Assembly (NCBI RefSeq): GCF_001051995.2
Contig: NZ_CP014646.1
Location: 2,728,001-2,792,000 of the forward strand
DNA: 64,000 bases
Direction of reading: 5' to 3'
DNA from: Thauera humireducens
GTDB taxonomy: Bacteria; Pseudomonadota; Gammaproteobacteria; Burkholderiales; Rhodocyclaceae
In this document: in pieces, positions 15,422-25,982 of the stretch
Layout: each line of letters starts with the position of its first letter
Position numbering within the stretch: the stretch's first letter is position 1
Translations under genes and position numbers: made by a program
The notes under the pieces: model-generated
Databases searched by the model: none
Told to the model about the DNA's origin: nothing
What the model saw: only the letters and a program-made list of their open reading frames with translations

Positions 15422-16234
15422 ATGATGCACCTCTATCAGCACACTCAACTCGCTTTTAAAGTTATTTCTAGGACTCGCTTTCACGCCTTAGTCGCTGTAA
15501 TTTCAATCGGCCTCTTCGCCGCTACTATCCTCTCTGCACAATTCAGTGGGCGTCAAGCATGCTCTGTAGCACTAGATACTGGACTATCCGTTATTAGACT
15601 TGTACTTCCGCTATTTGGCGTACTTCTTCTCCAGGAACTTCTCGCCCGAGAGTTTGACCGCAAACTTTACCTCACTTCACTCACTTACCCCCGCCCTCGC
15701 CATCAGTTCCTGCTTGGCCGCATTGGTGCTCTTGTCGTCTTTCTGCTAAGTCTGCTAATGCTCCTGGCTGGCCTGCTTGCAGCGGTGACCGCCTGGATCG
15801 GCCATAGCTACACCCAAGCCACGCCGCCCGGCCTTGGCCTGCCCTACGTCGTCACCATCGCCTTCATCGCACTCGACCTGCTCGTCGTGCTCGCCATCGG
15901 CACTCTGATCGCCGTCACCACCACCACCCCCAGTTTCGTGCTCATCGGCACCCTCGGCTTCATGCTGGTTGCACGCTCGTATTCAGCCATCGTCGCGCTA
16001 CTGACGCGCGACACCACGCTAGTTGGGAACTCCGACACCTACCAGTCTTCCCTCAGCCTGCTCGGCTATCTGCTACCCGACCTGGCTGCGCTCGATGTGC
16101 GCATGATTTCGCTCTACGGCCAGTGGCAGTTCCTGCCCGACGACTGGCCGCTGCGCGTGGTCTCCACGCTGGCCTATGCCGCAGCTTTGTTCGCACTGTC
16201 GGTGTGGGCGCTGAACCGCAAAAAGTTCTCCTGA
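15422..16234 (+). CDS. ABC-2-type exporter membrane subunit
   Basis: A 270-residue protein with six predicted membrane helices (first near residues 20-40, last at the C-terminus before LNRKKFS) and the loop QELLAREFDRKLYLTSLTYPRPRHQFLLGRI after helix two, the coupling-loop style of ABC-2 permeases. ATG 15422 or 15425 is likely; a TTG at 15413 is possible. The stop overlaps the next start (TGATG). The first 300 bases are distinctly AT-richer than the rest. Its ATPase is probably the gene at 17841. Confidence 0.8.
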   Translation: MMHLYQHTQLAFKVISRTRFHALVAVISIGLFAATILSAQFSGRQACSVALDTGLSVIRLVLPLFGVLLLQELLAREFDRKLYLTSLTYPRPRHQFLLGRIGALVVFLLSLLMLLAGLLAAVTAWIGHSYTQATPPGLGLPYVVTIAFIALDLLVVLAIGTLIAVTTTTPSFVLIGTLGFMLVARSYSAIVALLTRDTTLVGNSDTYQSSLSLLGYLLPDLAALDVRMISLYGQWQFLPDDWPLRVVSTLAYAAALFALSVWALNRKKFS

Positions 16235-17082
16235 TGAAGGCGCGCAATGCAGTGCCGCTCGTCATTGCAGCACTGGGATTCGGCCTTTTCGCCGCGATCT
16301 GGGCCATGCGTTCGCCTGCCAGCGCCGAGCCGCCGCCCGAAGTATTCGACCGTGTCGTCGTCTCCGCCCCGGTGCAACTGCTGCTCACCGGCGGTGACCG
16401 CTTTCTGGCCGCCAACATCGAATCCATCCGCGCCGTTGCGACCACCAGCGACAACCCCGAAGCGGCCGAAGCCAACGCCTCCTTCGCCATCCGTGCGCGT
16501 CGCGTGGTCGCGCAGTTGAACCCCTGCCACGAAGACAACTACTACCAGGGCAACGCCCTGCTGACCTGGGGCGGGGCGGTGGCCGAAGGCAACGACTTGC
16601 TCAAGCGCGCCACCGAGTGCCGCACCTGGGACGAGATCCCGCCCTTCTTCTACGGCTTCAACCAGTATTTCTTCCTGCACGACGTCGAAGGTGCTCGCGC
16701 CTCGCTGGAGATTGCCGCCGAACGCGCCACCGACAACGCCGCCGGCTTCCGCAAGTTCGCCATCATGCTCGCAGCAGGCGAACTGAAGGACGACAGCGCC
16801 GCACTCGATTTCCTGCAGCAGGAGCGCACCCAAACCAGCGACCCCAAGCTGCAGGGCATGCTCGACAAGCGCATCGCCCGCCTGCAAGGCCTCATCACCC
16901 TGCGCGCTGCCCAGCAACGCTACGAAGCCCGCTTCGGCCAGCCCCTGACCAACCCGCGGGCGCTGATCGACAGCGGCGAACTTGAGGCCTTCCCCAACGA
17001 CCCGCTGCGCATCGGCTACGAATTCGCCGATGGCCGGTTCCGGCTGAAGGAACTGAAGATCGCCGGGCTGGAGCGGCCATAG
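16234..17082 (+). CDS. Membrane-anchored helical-repeat protein of the pilin-linked exporter
   Basis: A 282-residue protein with one N-terminal transmembrane helix (VPLVIAALGFGLFAAIWAM) and a large, mostly helical extracytoplasmic part. Repeated helix pairs such as FQYFFLHDVEGARASLEIAA-type segments suggest TPR-like packing. Two cysteines (LNPC, TEC) could form a disulfide. The C-terminus (LTNPRALIDSGELEAFPNDP) resembles small assembly-factor tails but I do not recognise a family. It is translationally coupled to the permease (TGATG). Confidence 0.7.
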   Translation: MKARNAVPLVIAALGFGLFAAIWAMRSPASAEPPPEVFDRVVVSAPVQLLLTGGDRFLAANIESIRAVATTSDNPEAAEANASFAIRARRVVAQLNPCHEDNYYQGNALLTWGGAVAEGNDLLKRATECRTWDEIPPFFYGFNQYFFLHDVEGARASLEIAAERATDNAAGFRKFAIMLAAGELKDDSAALDFLQQERTQTSDPKLQGMLDKRIARLQGLITLRAAQQRYEARFGQPLTNPRALIDSGELEAFPNDPLRIGYEFADGRFRLKELKIAGLERP

Positions 17083-17125
17083 CCGGAAGCCGGGTTCGCT
17101 TTCTTTTCCAAGTCGTGCCGCCTAG

Positions 17126-17143
17126 AATATAGCTAGCCATATT
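17126..17143. promoter_or_regulatory. Near-perfect palindrome before the VapC-type module
   Basis: AATAT-A-GCTAGC-C-ATATT is an 18-base palindrome with one mismatched pair. It overlaps a TAGAAT -10-like box (17123-17128) and lies 16 bases upstream of the antitoxin ATG. A further TTAGCCAT, echoing the CTAGCCAT within the palindrome, touches the start codon. This suits antitoxin autorepression. Confidence 0.55.
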
Positions 17144-17159
17144 AAAAATTGGGTTAGCC

Positions 17160-17414
17160 ATGAAAACCGTTCCCGTTTTCGAAGCCAAGAACCGCTTCTC
17201 CGAACTGCTCGCCAGTGTGGAGCGGGGAGAGGAGGTTGCGATTACCCGGCGTGGCGTTGCTGTTGCACGGCTCGTGGTCATGGACAGCCATGCGGAGGCA
17301 GAGGATCAGCGCCGGCAGAACGTTCGTGAGACGTTTGCCGAACTGCGCAAGCTACGCGAGGCGATCGAACTGGAGGGCGATCTGAAGCAACTGGCAAGGG
17401 AAGGGCTGGCCTGA
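17160..17414 (+). CDS. Antitoxin, Phd/YefM-type, partner of VapC
   Basis: An 84-residue protein. The first 45 residues form the Phd/YefM DNA-binding fold (VFEAKNRFSELLASVERGEE, then ITRRGVAVARLV). The C-terminal half is a charged helix for toxin binding (RETFAELRKLREAIELEGDL). It shares one base with the toxin start (TGATG). Confidence 0.9.
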   Translation: MKTVPVFEAKNRFSELLASVERGEEVAITRRGVAVARLVVMDSHAEAEDQRRQNVRETFAELRKLREAIELEGDLKQLAREGLA

Positions 17415-17821
17415 TGGCTTTCATCATCGACAGCTCGGTCGTATGCGGCTGGTTCATCGCGAACCAGGCCACACCCTACGCCGAAGCCATTGCCCAGCGA
17501 CTCGAGACGGAACGTGCAGTCGCCCCCACCCTGCTACAACTCGAGTACACCAACGTGCTTCGCACTGCCTGCAAACACGGTCGCGTCGTTGCGCAGGCCG
17601 CACGCGAAGTGGTCGACCGCATCCAGGCGCTACCGATCGAGTTCGACGCGCAGTCGCCTGCACCCAGCACGGTGCTGTCGCTGGCGCTGCGCTTCGACCT
17701 GACGACCTATGACGCAAGCTATCTCGAACTCGCACTACGTGAACAGCTACCGATCGCCACCCAGGACGAAGCACTGGCCGAAGCCGCCTGGGCTGCGGGC
17801 GTTGGCGTGGTGAAGATGTGA
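17414..17821 (+). CDS. vapC: VapC-type PIN-domain RNase toxin
   Basis: A 135-residue PIN domain. The acidic metal-binding residues are at family positions: Asp6 (FIIDSSV), Glu44 (LLQLEYTNVL), Asp100 (TTYDASYLELA) and Asp118 (ATQDEAL). PIN toxins of this type cleave tRNA or rRNA. It appears complete and is translationally coupled to its antitoxin. The ABC ATPase starts 19 bases downstream, so the module interrupts the exporter operon. Confidence 0.93.
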   Translation: MAFIIDSSVVCGWFIANQATPYAEAIAQRLETERAVAPTLLQLEYTNVLRTACKHGRVVAQAAREVVDRIQALPIEFDAQSPAPSTVLSLALRFDLTTYDASYLELALREQLPIATQDEALAEAAWAAGVGVVKM

Positions 17822-17840
17822 GAACAGGAACGACATTCCG

Positions 17841-18743
17841 ATGACCCCCGCCCTCGAATTCCACTCCGTCAGCAAGATCTTCCGCTCCCGCGGCAAGACC
17901 GTACAGGCGCTGCGCAACGTCAGCTTCGATGTCACCGAAGGCGAGGTGTTCGGCTTCGTCGGCCCCAATGGCGCGGGCAAGTCGACCACGATCAAGGTGA
18001 TGCTGGACGTCATCAACGACTACGAGGGCGAGGTGAAGCTGTATGGCGTGTCGGCGCGCGAGGCGGAGTCGCGCAAGGGCATCGCCTACGTGCCCGAATC
18101 GCCCGCGCTGTACGAGCAGTTCACCCCGCTCGAGATCCTGCGCATGGCGCTGGACATGTACGGCATCCGCCGGCCGGATGCCGACGCCTGGTGCATGCAG
18201 TGGCTGGAACGCTTCTCGGTGGCGCAGAACGCCAAACGCCGCATCCGCGAGCTGTCCAAGGGCAACGCGCAACGCGTGGCGCTGGCCCATGCGCTGGTCG
18301 TCAGCCCTCGCCTGCTGGTGCTGGACGAGCCGCTGTCGGGCCTGGACCCGGTGGGGCGCAAGGACGTGGTCGACATCCTGGCCGAATACAAGCGCGAGGG
18401 CGGCGCGATCTTCTTCACCTCGCACGTGCTGCACGACGTGGAGCGCATCGCCGACCGCTTCGGCTTCATCCATCAGGGTGAACTGTTGACCACCCGCTCG
18501 CCGCGCGACCTGGTGAGCGAGCGCGCCGACCGCTTCATCGTGCGCTACCAGGCCAGCACCCCGCTGGACGGCGAACACGCGGCGATCCGCGAAGGCGAAT
18601 ACGAACAGGAACTCGACGAAGCCGCCCTGCCGGCTTTCCTGACGCGGCTTCAGGCCGAAGCCGGCCGGCTGGTGACGGTGAAGCCGGCGGTGTCGCTGGA
18701 GACGGTGTTCTTCAAGATTCTGGAAGGGCAGAAGCCGGCTTAG
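17841..18743 (+). CDS. ABC transporter ATP-binding protein (ABC-2 exporter type)
   Basis: A 300-residue ATPase: Walker A GPNGAGKST (41-49), Q-loop region around YVPESPALYEQ, signature LSKGNAQRV (138-146), Walker B LLVLDEP (158-164) and a SHVLHDVERIADR H-loop. The variant LSKG signature and roughly 80-residue C-terminal extension are typical of NatA/CcmA-like exporters. The permease at 15422 lacks any other ATPase nearby, so the two likely pair despite the intervening TA genes. Its stop overlaps the convergent Uma2 gene stop by four bases. Confidence 0.92.
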   Translation: MTPALEFHSVSKIFRSRGKTVQALRNVSFDVTEGEVFGFVGPNGAGKSTTIKVMLDVINDYEGEVKLYGVSAREAESRKGIAYVPESPALYEQFTPLEILRMALDMYGIRRPDADAWCMQWLERFSVAQNAKRRIRELSKGNAQRVALAHALVVSPRLLVLDEPLSGLDPVGRKDVVDILAEYKREGGAIFFTSHVLHDVERIADRFGFIHQGELLTTRSPRDLVSERADRFIVRYQASTPLDGEHAAIREGEYEQELDEAALPAFLTRLQAEAGRLVTVKPAVSLETVFFKILEGQKPA

Positions 18744-19318
18744 GCGTAATCGCCCTCGACGCCCTCGAACACTTCGGCAACCGCGCAGCGGAAGTCGACG
18801 CTGGTCAGTTCAAGTTCTTCATCGAGCGCGAAGGGATACAGCACCCAGTGCCCGGTGGCATCGCGGCGGAAGACCTCGATACGGCGCTGCTCGATGGAGA
18901 CCAGCACATATTCCTGCAGCGACGCCAAGGTGCGATAGGCAGCGAACTTGTTACCACGGTCATAGGCCTCGGTGCTCGGCGACAGCACCTCGACGACCAG
19001 CACCGGATGATGCTTGACGTGGCTTGCCTCGGGCGTGCGATCGCGCGGGTCGCAGGTGACGAGGATGTCCGGATAGAAGAAGCTGTTGGCGGCCTCGACA
19101 TGGACCTTCATGTCGGCGATGAAGGGCTTGCAGGGCTTTCCCCGCAAGGCGACTTTCAGGCCGGCAGCCAGGTTCAAGGCTGCAGTCCCATGCGCGTCAG
19201 ACGCGCCACTCATCGCGAAGACCTCGCCGTCCATGTACTCGTTGCGGATCGGCTGATCTTGCTCCCATGCCAGATAGTCGTCGGGCCCGAAGGCTTCTTT
19301 GGGTTGCGGCAGGCTCAT
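18740..19318 (-). CDS. Uma2 family protein (DUF820, PD-(D/E)XK-like fold)
   Basis: A 192-residue cytoplasmic protein of the Uma2 family, a restriction-endonuclease-like fold of unknown role. Family signatures are YLAWEQDQPIRNEYMDGEVF at the N-terminus, YPDILVTCD with the putative catalytic Asp, VLVVEVLSPSTEAYDRG with Glu, and LQEYVLVS. ATG 19318 was taken because the upstream extension is not family-like. It converges with the ABC ATPase gene. No restriction or defence genes are adjacent. Confidence 0.88.
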   Translation of the reverse strand: MSLPQPKEAFGPDDYLAWEQDQPIRNEYMDGEVFAMSGASDAHGTAALNLAAGLKVALRGKPCKPFIADMKVHVEAANSFFYPDILVTCDPRDRTPEASHVKHHPVLVVEVLSPSTEAYDRGNKFAAYRTLASLQEYVLVSIEQRRIEVFRRDATGHWVLYPFALDEELELTSVDFRCAVAEVFEGVEGDYA

Positions 19319-19445
19319 GCTGTGTCCTCGCAGCGCATCAGGGTTTCCGAATCGAGCATAGCGCCCGATCTCGCGCGGGGCAATGTCGCGCGCGCCGCGG
19401 TAAGTGCAAGCCTCATTGGTCAACCACCAGCCCCGAACCTGTAAT

Positions 19446-19933
19446 TCACAGGGCCAGATACCCCACCACGAAATCCGCCACCGCCTCTGGATCGTTGATG
19501 TCCAGCGTGGGCAGGGTGGTGGGCACCTCGGTGTCCGTCGCCACTGCGACGATGCGGCCATCCTCCGGGAACAGCAGCGCTTCGGTCACCACGGCGCGAT
19601 GGACCTCGATCTTAGGGATTTCGGCGCGCTTGAAACCTTCGACGAGCACCACGTCACACGGGCCGAGCTGATCGAGCAGTTCGTCGAGCGTGGCCTCGGG
19701 CTCGCCGCGCAGTTCTCGCGTGAGCGACCAGCGCTGATCGGAGCTGATCATGACCTCGCGGCAGCCGGCCTGACGGTGGCGCCAGGAGTCCTTGCCGGCG
19801 TGGTCGATGTCGAAGCTGTGGTGTGCGTGCTTCACCAGCGAGACCACGTAGCTGCGCGCCGTCAGCACGCCGATGACCTGTTCGACCAGTGTCGTCTTGC
19901 CACTGCCGGACCAGCCGGCAAAACCCATCACTT

Positions 19934-19937
<4 letters not shown>
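19446..19937 (-). CDS. mobB: Molybdopterin-guanine dinucleotide adapter protein MobB
   Basis: A 163-residue P-loop GTPase that assists MobA. GWSGSGKTTL is the Walker A motif (8-17); the family-specific KHAHHSFDIDHAGKDS motif follows, then VEGFKRAEIPKIEVHR. Its start overlaps the stop of the histidine-kinase gene by four bases, so it is translated with that regulatory pair, though mobA is 9.5 kb away. Confidence 0.94.
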
Positions 19938-22045
<2,108 letters not shown>

Positions 22046-22082
22046 CGGCTGCGCGGCATGCAGGAACCGGGAGGCCGCGCCC

Positions 22083-23501
22083 TCAGGCGCGGCGCTCCAG
22101 CGCGTCGGCGACGGCAGCCTCGCTCCACTCGGCGAACTTGCGCTCGAGTGTCTTGCGCGATACGCCGAGCCGGCGTGCAGCCTCGGTCTTGTTGCCGCCA
22201 CAGGCCTCGGTGACGCGCTCGATGTGACGGCGCTCGACCTCGGCCAGGCTCAGCCCCAGCTCGTCGGCCGGGAGCGGCGCCACGTCGGCGCCGGACACCG
22301 GCTCGGACGGGAAGCTGCCGAGGATCATCGAGCGCTCGACGTAGTTGCGCAACTCGCGCACGTTGCCGGGCCAGGGGTAGGCGGCCAGCCGGCTCACCAC
22401 TTCATGCGACAGCGGCAGGGGCGCGACGCCCAGCTGCACCGACAGTTGCTGCATGAAGTGGCGCATCAGGTCCGGGATGTCCTCGCGCCGTTCGCGCAGC
22501 GGCGGCATGCGGATATCCACGACCGCGAGGCGGTAGTACAGGTCCTGGCGGAAACGGCCGGCCCTCACCTCCGCCGCGAGATCGCGGTTGGAGGCGGCGA
22601 TGATGCGCACATCCACCGGCACCTCGCGCTCGGATCCGACCGGGCGCAGCCTGCGCTCTTCCAGCACGCGCAGCAGCCGCGTCTGCATCGCCAGCGGCAG
22701 GTCACTGATCTCGTCGAGGAACAGCGTGCCACCGTGGGCGTAGTAGAACAGGCCGTTGCGGGTCTCGGTGGCGCCGGTGAAGGCGCCCTTCACGTGGCCG
22801 AACAGCTCGCTTTCGATCAGCTCGGACGAGATCGCCGCGCAGTTCAGCGGCACGAAGGGGCGCTGGGCGCGCGGGCTGGTCTGGTGCAGCGCACGCGCCA
22901 CGACCTCCTTGCCGGTGCCCGATTCGCCCAGCAGCAGCACGGTGCTGGGCATCTGTCCGACGCGCCGCACGAGGCCGCGCAACTGTTCGATCGCCGGCGA
23001 GTGACCGACCAGGCCGATGGGGTCGGCCGCGAGGCCAGCCAGTTCGCGCCGCAGCACGAAGTTCTCGCGTGCCAGGCGGGCGCGCTCGAAGCAGCGCTTG
23101 ATCGAATTGAGGATCTGGTCGACGCGGAAGGGCTTGAGGATGAAGTCGGACGCGCCGCCACGCAGCGCATCGATGGCAGTCTCCATGTCGGCGAAGGCGG
23201 TGACCAGGATGACGTCGCCGGTATAGCCGTGCTCGCGCAGTTCGTGCAGCCACTCGATGCCCGACTTGCCCGGCAGCGCGATGTCGAGGATCAGCAGATC
23301 GAAATGCAGCCGCGCCATCAGCTCGGCGGCATGCTCGGCGTCGGCCGCGGCCTGCACCATGCCGCAACGCCGGGCGAGCGTGCGCTCGAGGAAGTTGCGC
23401 ATGCCCTCCTCGTCATCGACCACCAGCACCGAATGGGCCTGCCAGTTGTACTCGGCCAGATCCACCGGTCTTTCCATGCCCGTTGCCGTCTGCTGCGGCA
23501 T
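22083..23501 (-). CDS. Sigma-54-dependent response regulator (NtrC family)
   Basis: A 472-residue activator: receiver domain with phosphoacceptor Asp73 ([10 protein letters not shown]), AAA+ domain with Walker A GESGTGKE (192-199) and sigma-54 contact loop GAFTGA (239-244), and a Fis-type C-terminal HTH ([20 protein letters not shown]). GGAGGAGA just upstream supports ATG 23501. It is partnered with the CACHE kinase. Targets are unknown; the pilin sigma-54 promoter 9 kb away is a candidate but nothing in the sequence links them. Confidence 0.94.
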   Translation of the reverse strand: MPQQTATGMERPVDLAEYNWQAHSVLVVDDEEGMRNFLERTLARRCGMVQAAADAEHAAELMARLHFDLLILDIALPGKSGIEWLHELREHGYTGDVILVTAFADMETAIDALRGGASDFILKPFRVDQILNSIKRCFERARLARENFVLRRELAGLAADPIGLVGHSPAIEQLRGLVRRVGQMPSTVLLLGESGTGKEVVARALHQTSPRAQRPFVPLNCAAISSELIESELFGHVKGAFTGATETRNGLFYYAHGGTLFLDEISDLPLAMQTRLLRVLEERRLRPVGSEREVPVDVRIIAASNRDLAAEVRAGRFRQDLYYRLAVVDIRMPPLRERREDIPDLMRHFMQQLSVQLGVAPLPLSHEVVSRLAAYPWPGNVRELRNYVERSMILGSFPSEPVSGADVAPLPADELGLSLAEVERRHIERVTEACGGNKTEAARRLGVSRKTLERKFAEWSEAAVADALERRA

Positions 23502-23525
23502 GTCGTCTCCTCCGCGGACCATGGA

Positions 23526-23936
23526 TCAGAAGGGTTTCAGCACGACGAGGAAGACCACCACGGCCAGCACGATCACCGGCACTTCGTTGAACACACGGAA
23601 CCACACATGGCTGCGGGTGTTGCGCCCGGCCGCAAAGTCGCGCAGCAATCGGCCGCAATAGAGGTGATAACCGATCAGGAAGATGACCAGCAGGGTCTTG
23701 GCATGCAGCCAGCCACCGGCGAAGCCGTAGCCGAACCACAGCCAGAAGCCGAACACCACGGCCAGGATGCCGAGCGGAGTCATGAAGCGATAGAGCTTCA
23801 TTTCCATCATCGCAAGGCGCTCGCGTGTGGCGGCGTCCTCGACCATGGCGTGGTTGACGAACAGGCGCGGCAGGTAGAAAAGGCCGGCGAACCAGCTCAC
23901 GACGAAGATGATGTGAAGGGCCTTGAGGGTCAGCAT
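23526..23936 (-). CDS. hemJ: HemJ-type protoporphyrinogen IX oxidase
   Basis: A 136-residue membrane protein with four helices and the HemJ (UPF0093) signature LKALHIIFVVSWFAGLFYLP, containing a conserved His. It oxidises protoporphyrinogen to protoporphyrin in haem synthesis in bacteria lacking HemG/HemY. Conserved basic and Tyr positions such as YHLYCGRLL and FNEVPV follow. It stands alone, 24 bases upstream in sequence of the response regulator start on the same strand, so co-transcription is possible. Confidence 0.88.
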   Translation of the reverse strand: MLTLKALHIIFVVSWFAGLFYLPRLFVNHAMVEDAATRERLAMMEMKLYRFMTPLGILAVVFGFWLWFGYGFAGGWLHAKTLLVIFLIGYHLYCGRLLRDFAAGRNTRSHVWFRVFNEVPVIVLAVVVFLVVLKPF

Positions 23937-24023
23937 GTCGATAGGAAAACGCTCTGAATGTCGGTCGGAGGATGGAGGGATACGAGGGCCGCGCAGCGTG
24001 CCGAAGCACGACGGCCCGCGGGT

Positions 24024-24902
24024 TCAGCCATTGCGGCGCACTGCGTCGCGCAGTCCGTCGGCAATCGTCGGATAGCCCAGTCCGGCGCACAGTTCCCGCT
24101 TGAGGCGACGATTGTCCAGCCGGCGGGATTCGCTCATGAAGGACAGCGTCAGCGGCGACAGGCGCTGCGCGATCTCGCCGCGGGGCAGCCGCGGCGGACG
24201 CGGCAGGCCGAAGGCATCGGCCACGGCGTCGAAGTAGTCGCCCATCTTCAGGTCGGAATCGTCGGTGGCGTTGTACACCCGCCCCGCCGGCGCGCGAAAC
24301 AGGGCCAGGCAGGCGAGCCGCGCCAGATCCTCGGCATGGATGTGGTTGGTGAACACGTCGTCGTCGTCGGTCAGCACCGGATCGCCCCGCTGCAGGCGGT
24401 CGAGCGGCAGGCGGTCGGCGGCATAGATGCCCGGCGCACGCAGGATGGCGACGCGCACGCCGCTGCGGCGGCCGAAATCGCGCAGGCGACGCTCGGCATC
24501 GACACGACGCTGCGCACGCGCGGTACTGGCGCGGCAGGCCCGCGTCTCGTCGACCAGCGCGCCGCCGCAGTCGCCGTAAACCCCTGTCGTGCTTATGTAT
24601 ATCAGGCCCTGTGGTAGACTCCGGCCGGCTCCGAGCGCCGCCAGAAGCCGCGCCATGCGGGGATCTCCGGCCCCTTGCGAGGGCGGTGGCGCCAAGTGCA
24701 GCACGGCGTCTGCCAGCCCCGCCAGCCGCATCAGGCTGCGACGGTCGTCGAGGTCGGCCCGCACCGGCACCGCACCGGCGGCACGCAGGTCCGCAGCGGC
24801 CTCGGGACGGCGCACCAGCGCGAACACGCGGAAGCGGCGCGTCAGCCAGGGCAGGCAGCGGATGGCAACGTCGCCACTGCCGACGATCAGAATTCTTTTC
24901 AT
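24024..24902 (-). CDS. SDR-family NAD(P)-binding epimerase/dehydratase-like protein
   Basis: A 292-residue extended-SDR protein with an N-terminal nucleotide-binding loop (ILIVGSGDVA), YISTTGVYGD with the active-site Tyr of the YXXXK region altered (the +4 Lys is not seen), and NHIHAEDLARL, the motif common in the YeeZ-like subgroup of extended SDRs. Substrate unknown. ATG 24902 lies only 21 bases from the divergent reductase gene, so their promoters overlap or lie inside coding sequence. Confidence 0.85.
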   Translation of the reverse strand: MKRILIVGSGDVAIRCLPWLTRRFRVFALVRRPEAAADLRAAGAVPVRADLDDRRSLMRLAGLADAVLHLAPPPSQGAGDPRMARLLAALGAGRSLPQGLIYISTTGVYGDCGGALVDETRACRASTARAQRRVDAERRLRDFGRRSGVRVAILRAPGIYAADRLPLDRLQRGDPVLTDDDDVFTNHIHAEDLARLACLALFRAPAGRVYNATDDSDLKMGDYFDAVADAFGLPRPPRLPRGEIAQRLSPLTLSFMSESRRLDNRRLKRELCAGLGYPTIADGLRDAVRRNG

Positions 24903-24923
24903 TTTGTAATTATCACACGCACC

Positions 24924-25946
24924 ATGACCTACCGGATTTCCCTCCAGCCCGGCGGCCACGAATTCGACGCTGCTCCCGACCAGACCGTGCTCGAGGCCGC
25001 GCTCGGCGCCGGCCTGTTACTGCCGCACAGCTGTCGCGACGGCGCCTGCGGGGCCTGCAAGGGCAAGGTCCTGACCGGATCGGTGGAGTACGGCAAGTAT
25101 TCCGCCGGGGCGCTGAGCGACGCCGACCGCGCCGAGGGCTATGCGCTGTTCTGCTGTGCCAAGCCGTTGTCCGACCTGGTCGTGGAGGCGCGCAACGTCA
25201 CCCGCGCCGGCGACATCCCGGTCAAGAAGCTGCCCTGCCGCGTACAGAAGCTGCAGCGTCTGGCCGACGACGTGATGCTGATCGACCTCAAGCTGCCCGC
25301 CAGCGAGAACTTCCAGTTCCGCGCCGGCCAGTACATCGACATCCTGCTCGCCGACGGCCAGCGCCGCAGCTTCTCGATCGCCAACGCACCGCACGACGGC
25401 GGCCATATCGAGCTGCATGTACGCCGCATCGACGGCGGCAGGTTCACCGCCCACGTGTTCGAGGCGATGAAGGAAAAGGACATCCTGCGTTTCGAAGGTC
25501 CGCACGGCAGCTTCTGGCTGCGCGAGGATTCGGCGCGCCCGATCGTGATGGTCGCGGGCGGCACCGGCTTTGCGCCAATCAAGGGCATCGTCGAGCACGC
25601 CATCGCGATCGGCCTGAAGCGCCCGATCACCCTCTACTGGGGGGCACGCGACCGCGCCGGCCTGTATCTGGACGATCTGGCGCGCAGCTGGGAAGCCACG
25701 CTGCCCGGCTTCCGCTACATCCCGGTGCTGTCGGACGCGCCTGGGGCCCCCGACTGGGCAGGGCGTCGCGGCCTGGTTCATCAGGCGGCGCTCGACGACT
25801 TCGCCGATCTGTCGGGCCACGAGGTCTATGCCTGTGGTGCGCCGGCCATGATCGACGCTGCACGTACGGACTTCTGCGGCCAGCGCGGCCTGCCGGGCGA
25901 CGCCTTCTTCGCCGACGCCTTCACCTTCGCCCCGCCCACGAACTGA
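24924..25946 (+). CDS. 2Fe-2S ferredoxin-NAD(P)H reductase (CDP-6-deoxy-glucoseen reductase-like)
   Basis: A 340-residue fusion. N-terminal plant-type [2Fe-2S] domain with Cys37, Cys42, Cys45 and Cys77 or Cys78 (PHSCRDGACGACKG); then an FAD domain (RSFSIANAP) and an NAD(P) domain (MVAGGTGFAPIKG). The same architecture occurs in oxygenase reductases and in AscD-like proteins, often standing alone in betaproteobacteria near ubiquinone or fatty-acid genes. No oxygenase partner is adjacent, so the electron acceptor is unknown. Confidence 0.93.
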   Translation: MTYRISLQPGGHEFDAAPDQTVLEAALGAGLLLPHSCRDGACGACKGKVLTGSVEYGKYSAGALSDADRAEGYALFCCAKPLSDLVVEARNVTRAGDIPVKKLPCRVQKLQRLADDVMLIDLKLPASENFQFRAGQYIDILLADGQRRSFSIANAPHDGGHIELHVRRIDGGRFTAHVFEAMKEKDILRFEGPHGSFWLREDSARPIVMVAGGTGFAPIKGIVEHAIAIGLKRPITLYWGARDRAGLYLDDLARSWEATLPGFRYIPVLSDAPGAPDWAGRRGLVHQAALDDFADLSGHEVYACGAPAMIDAARTDFCGQRGLPGDAFFADAFTFAPPTN

Positions 25947-25982
25947 TCTGACGCGTCACCCGCCGCCGACTCCGGAGCCTCC

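Noticed and set aside
11473..19318. A defence island (RelE pair, HEPN/MNT, VapC pair, Uma2)
   Set aside because: No restriction, CRISPR, CBASS, retron or abortive-infection effector is present beyond common TA modules, and housekeeping genes are interspersed.
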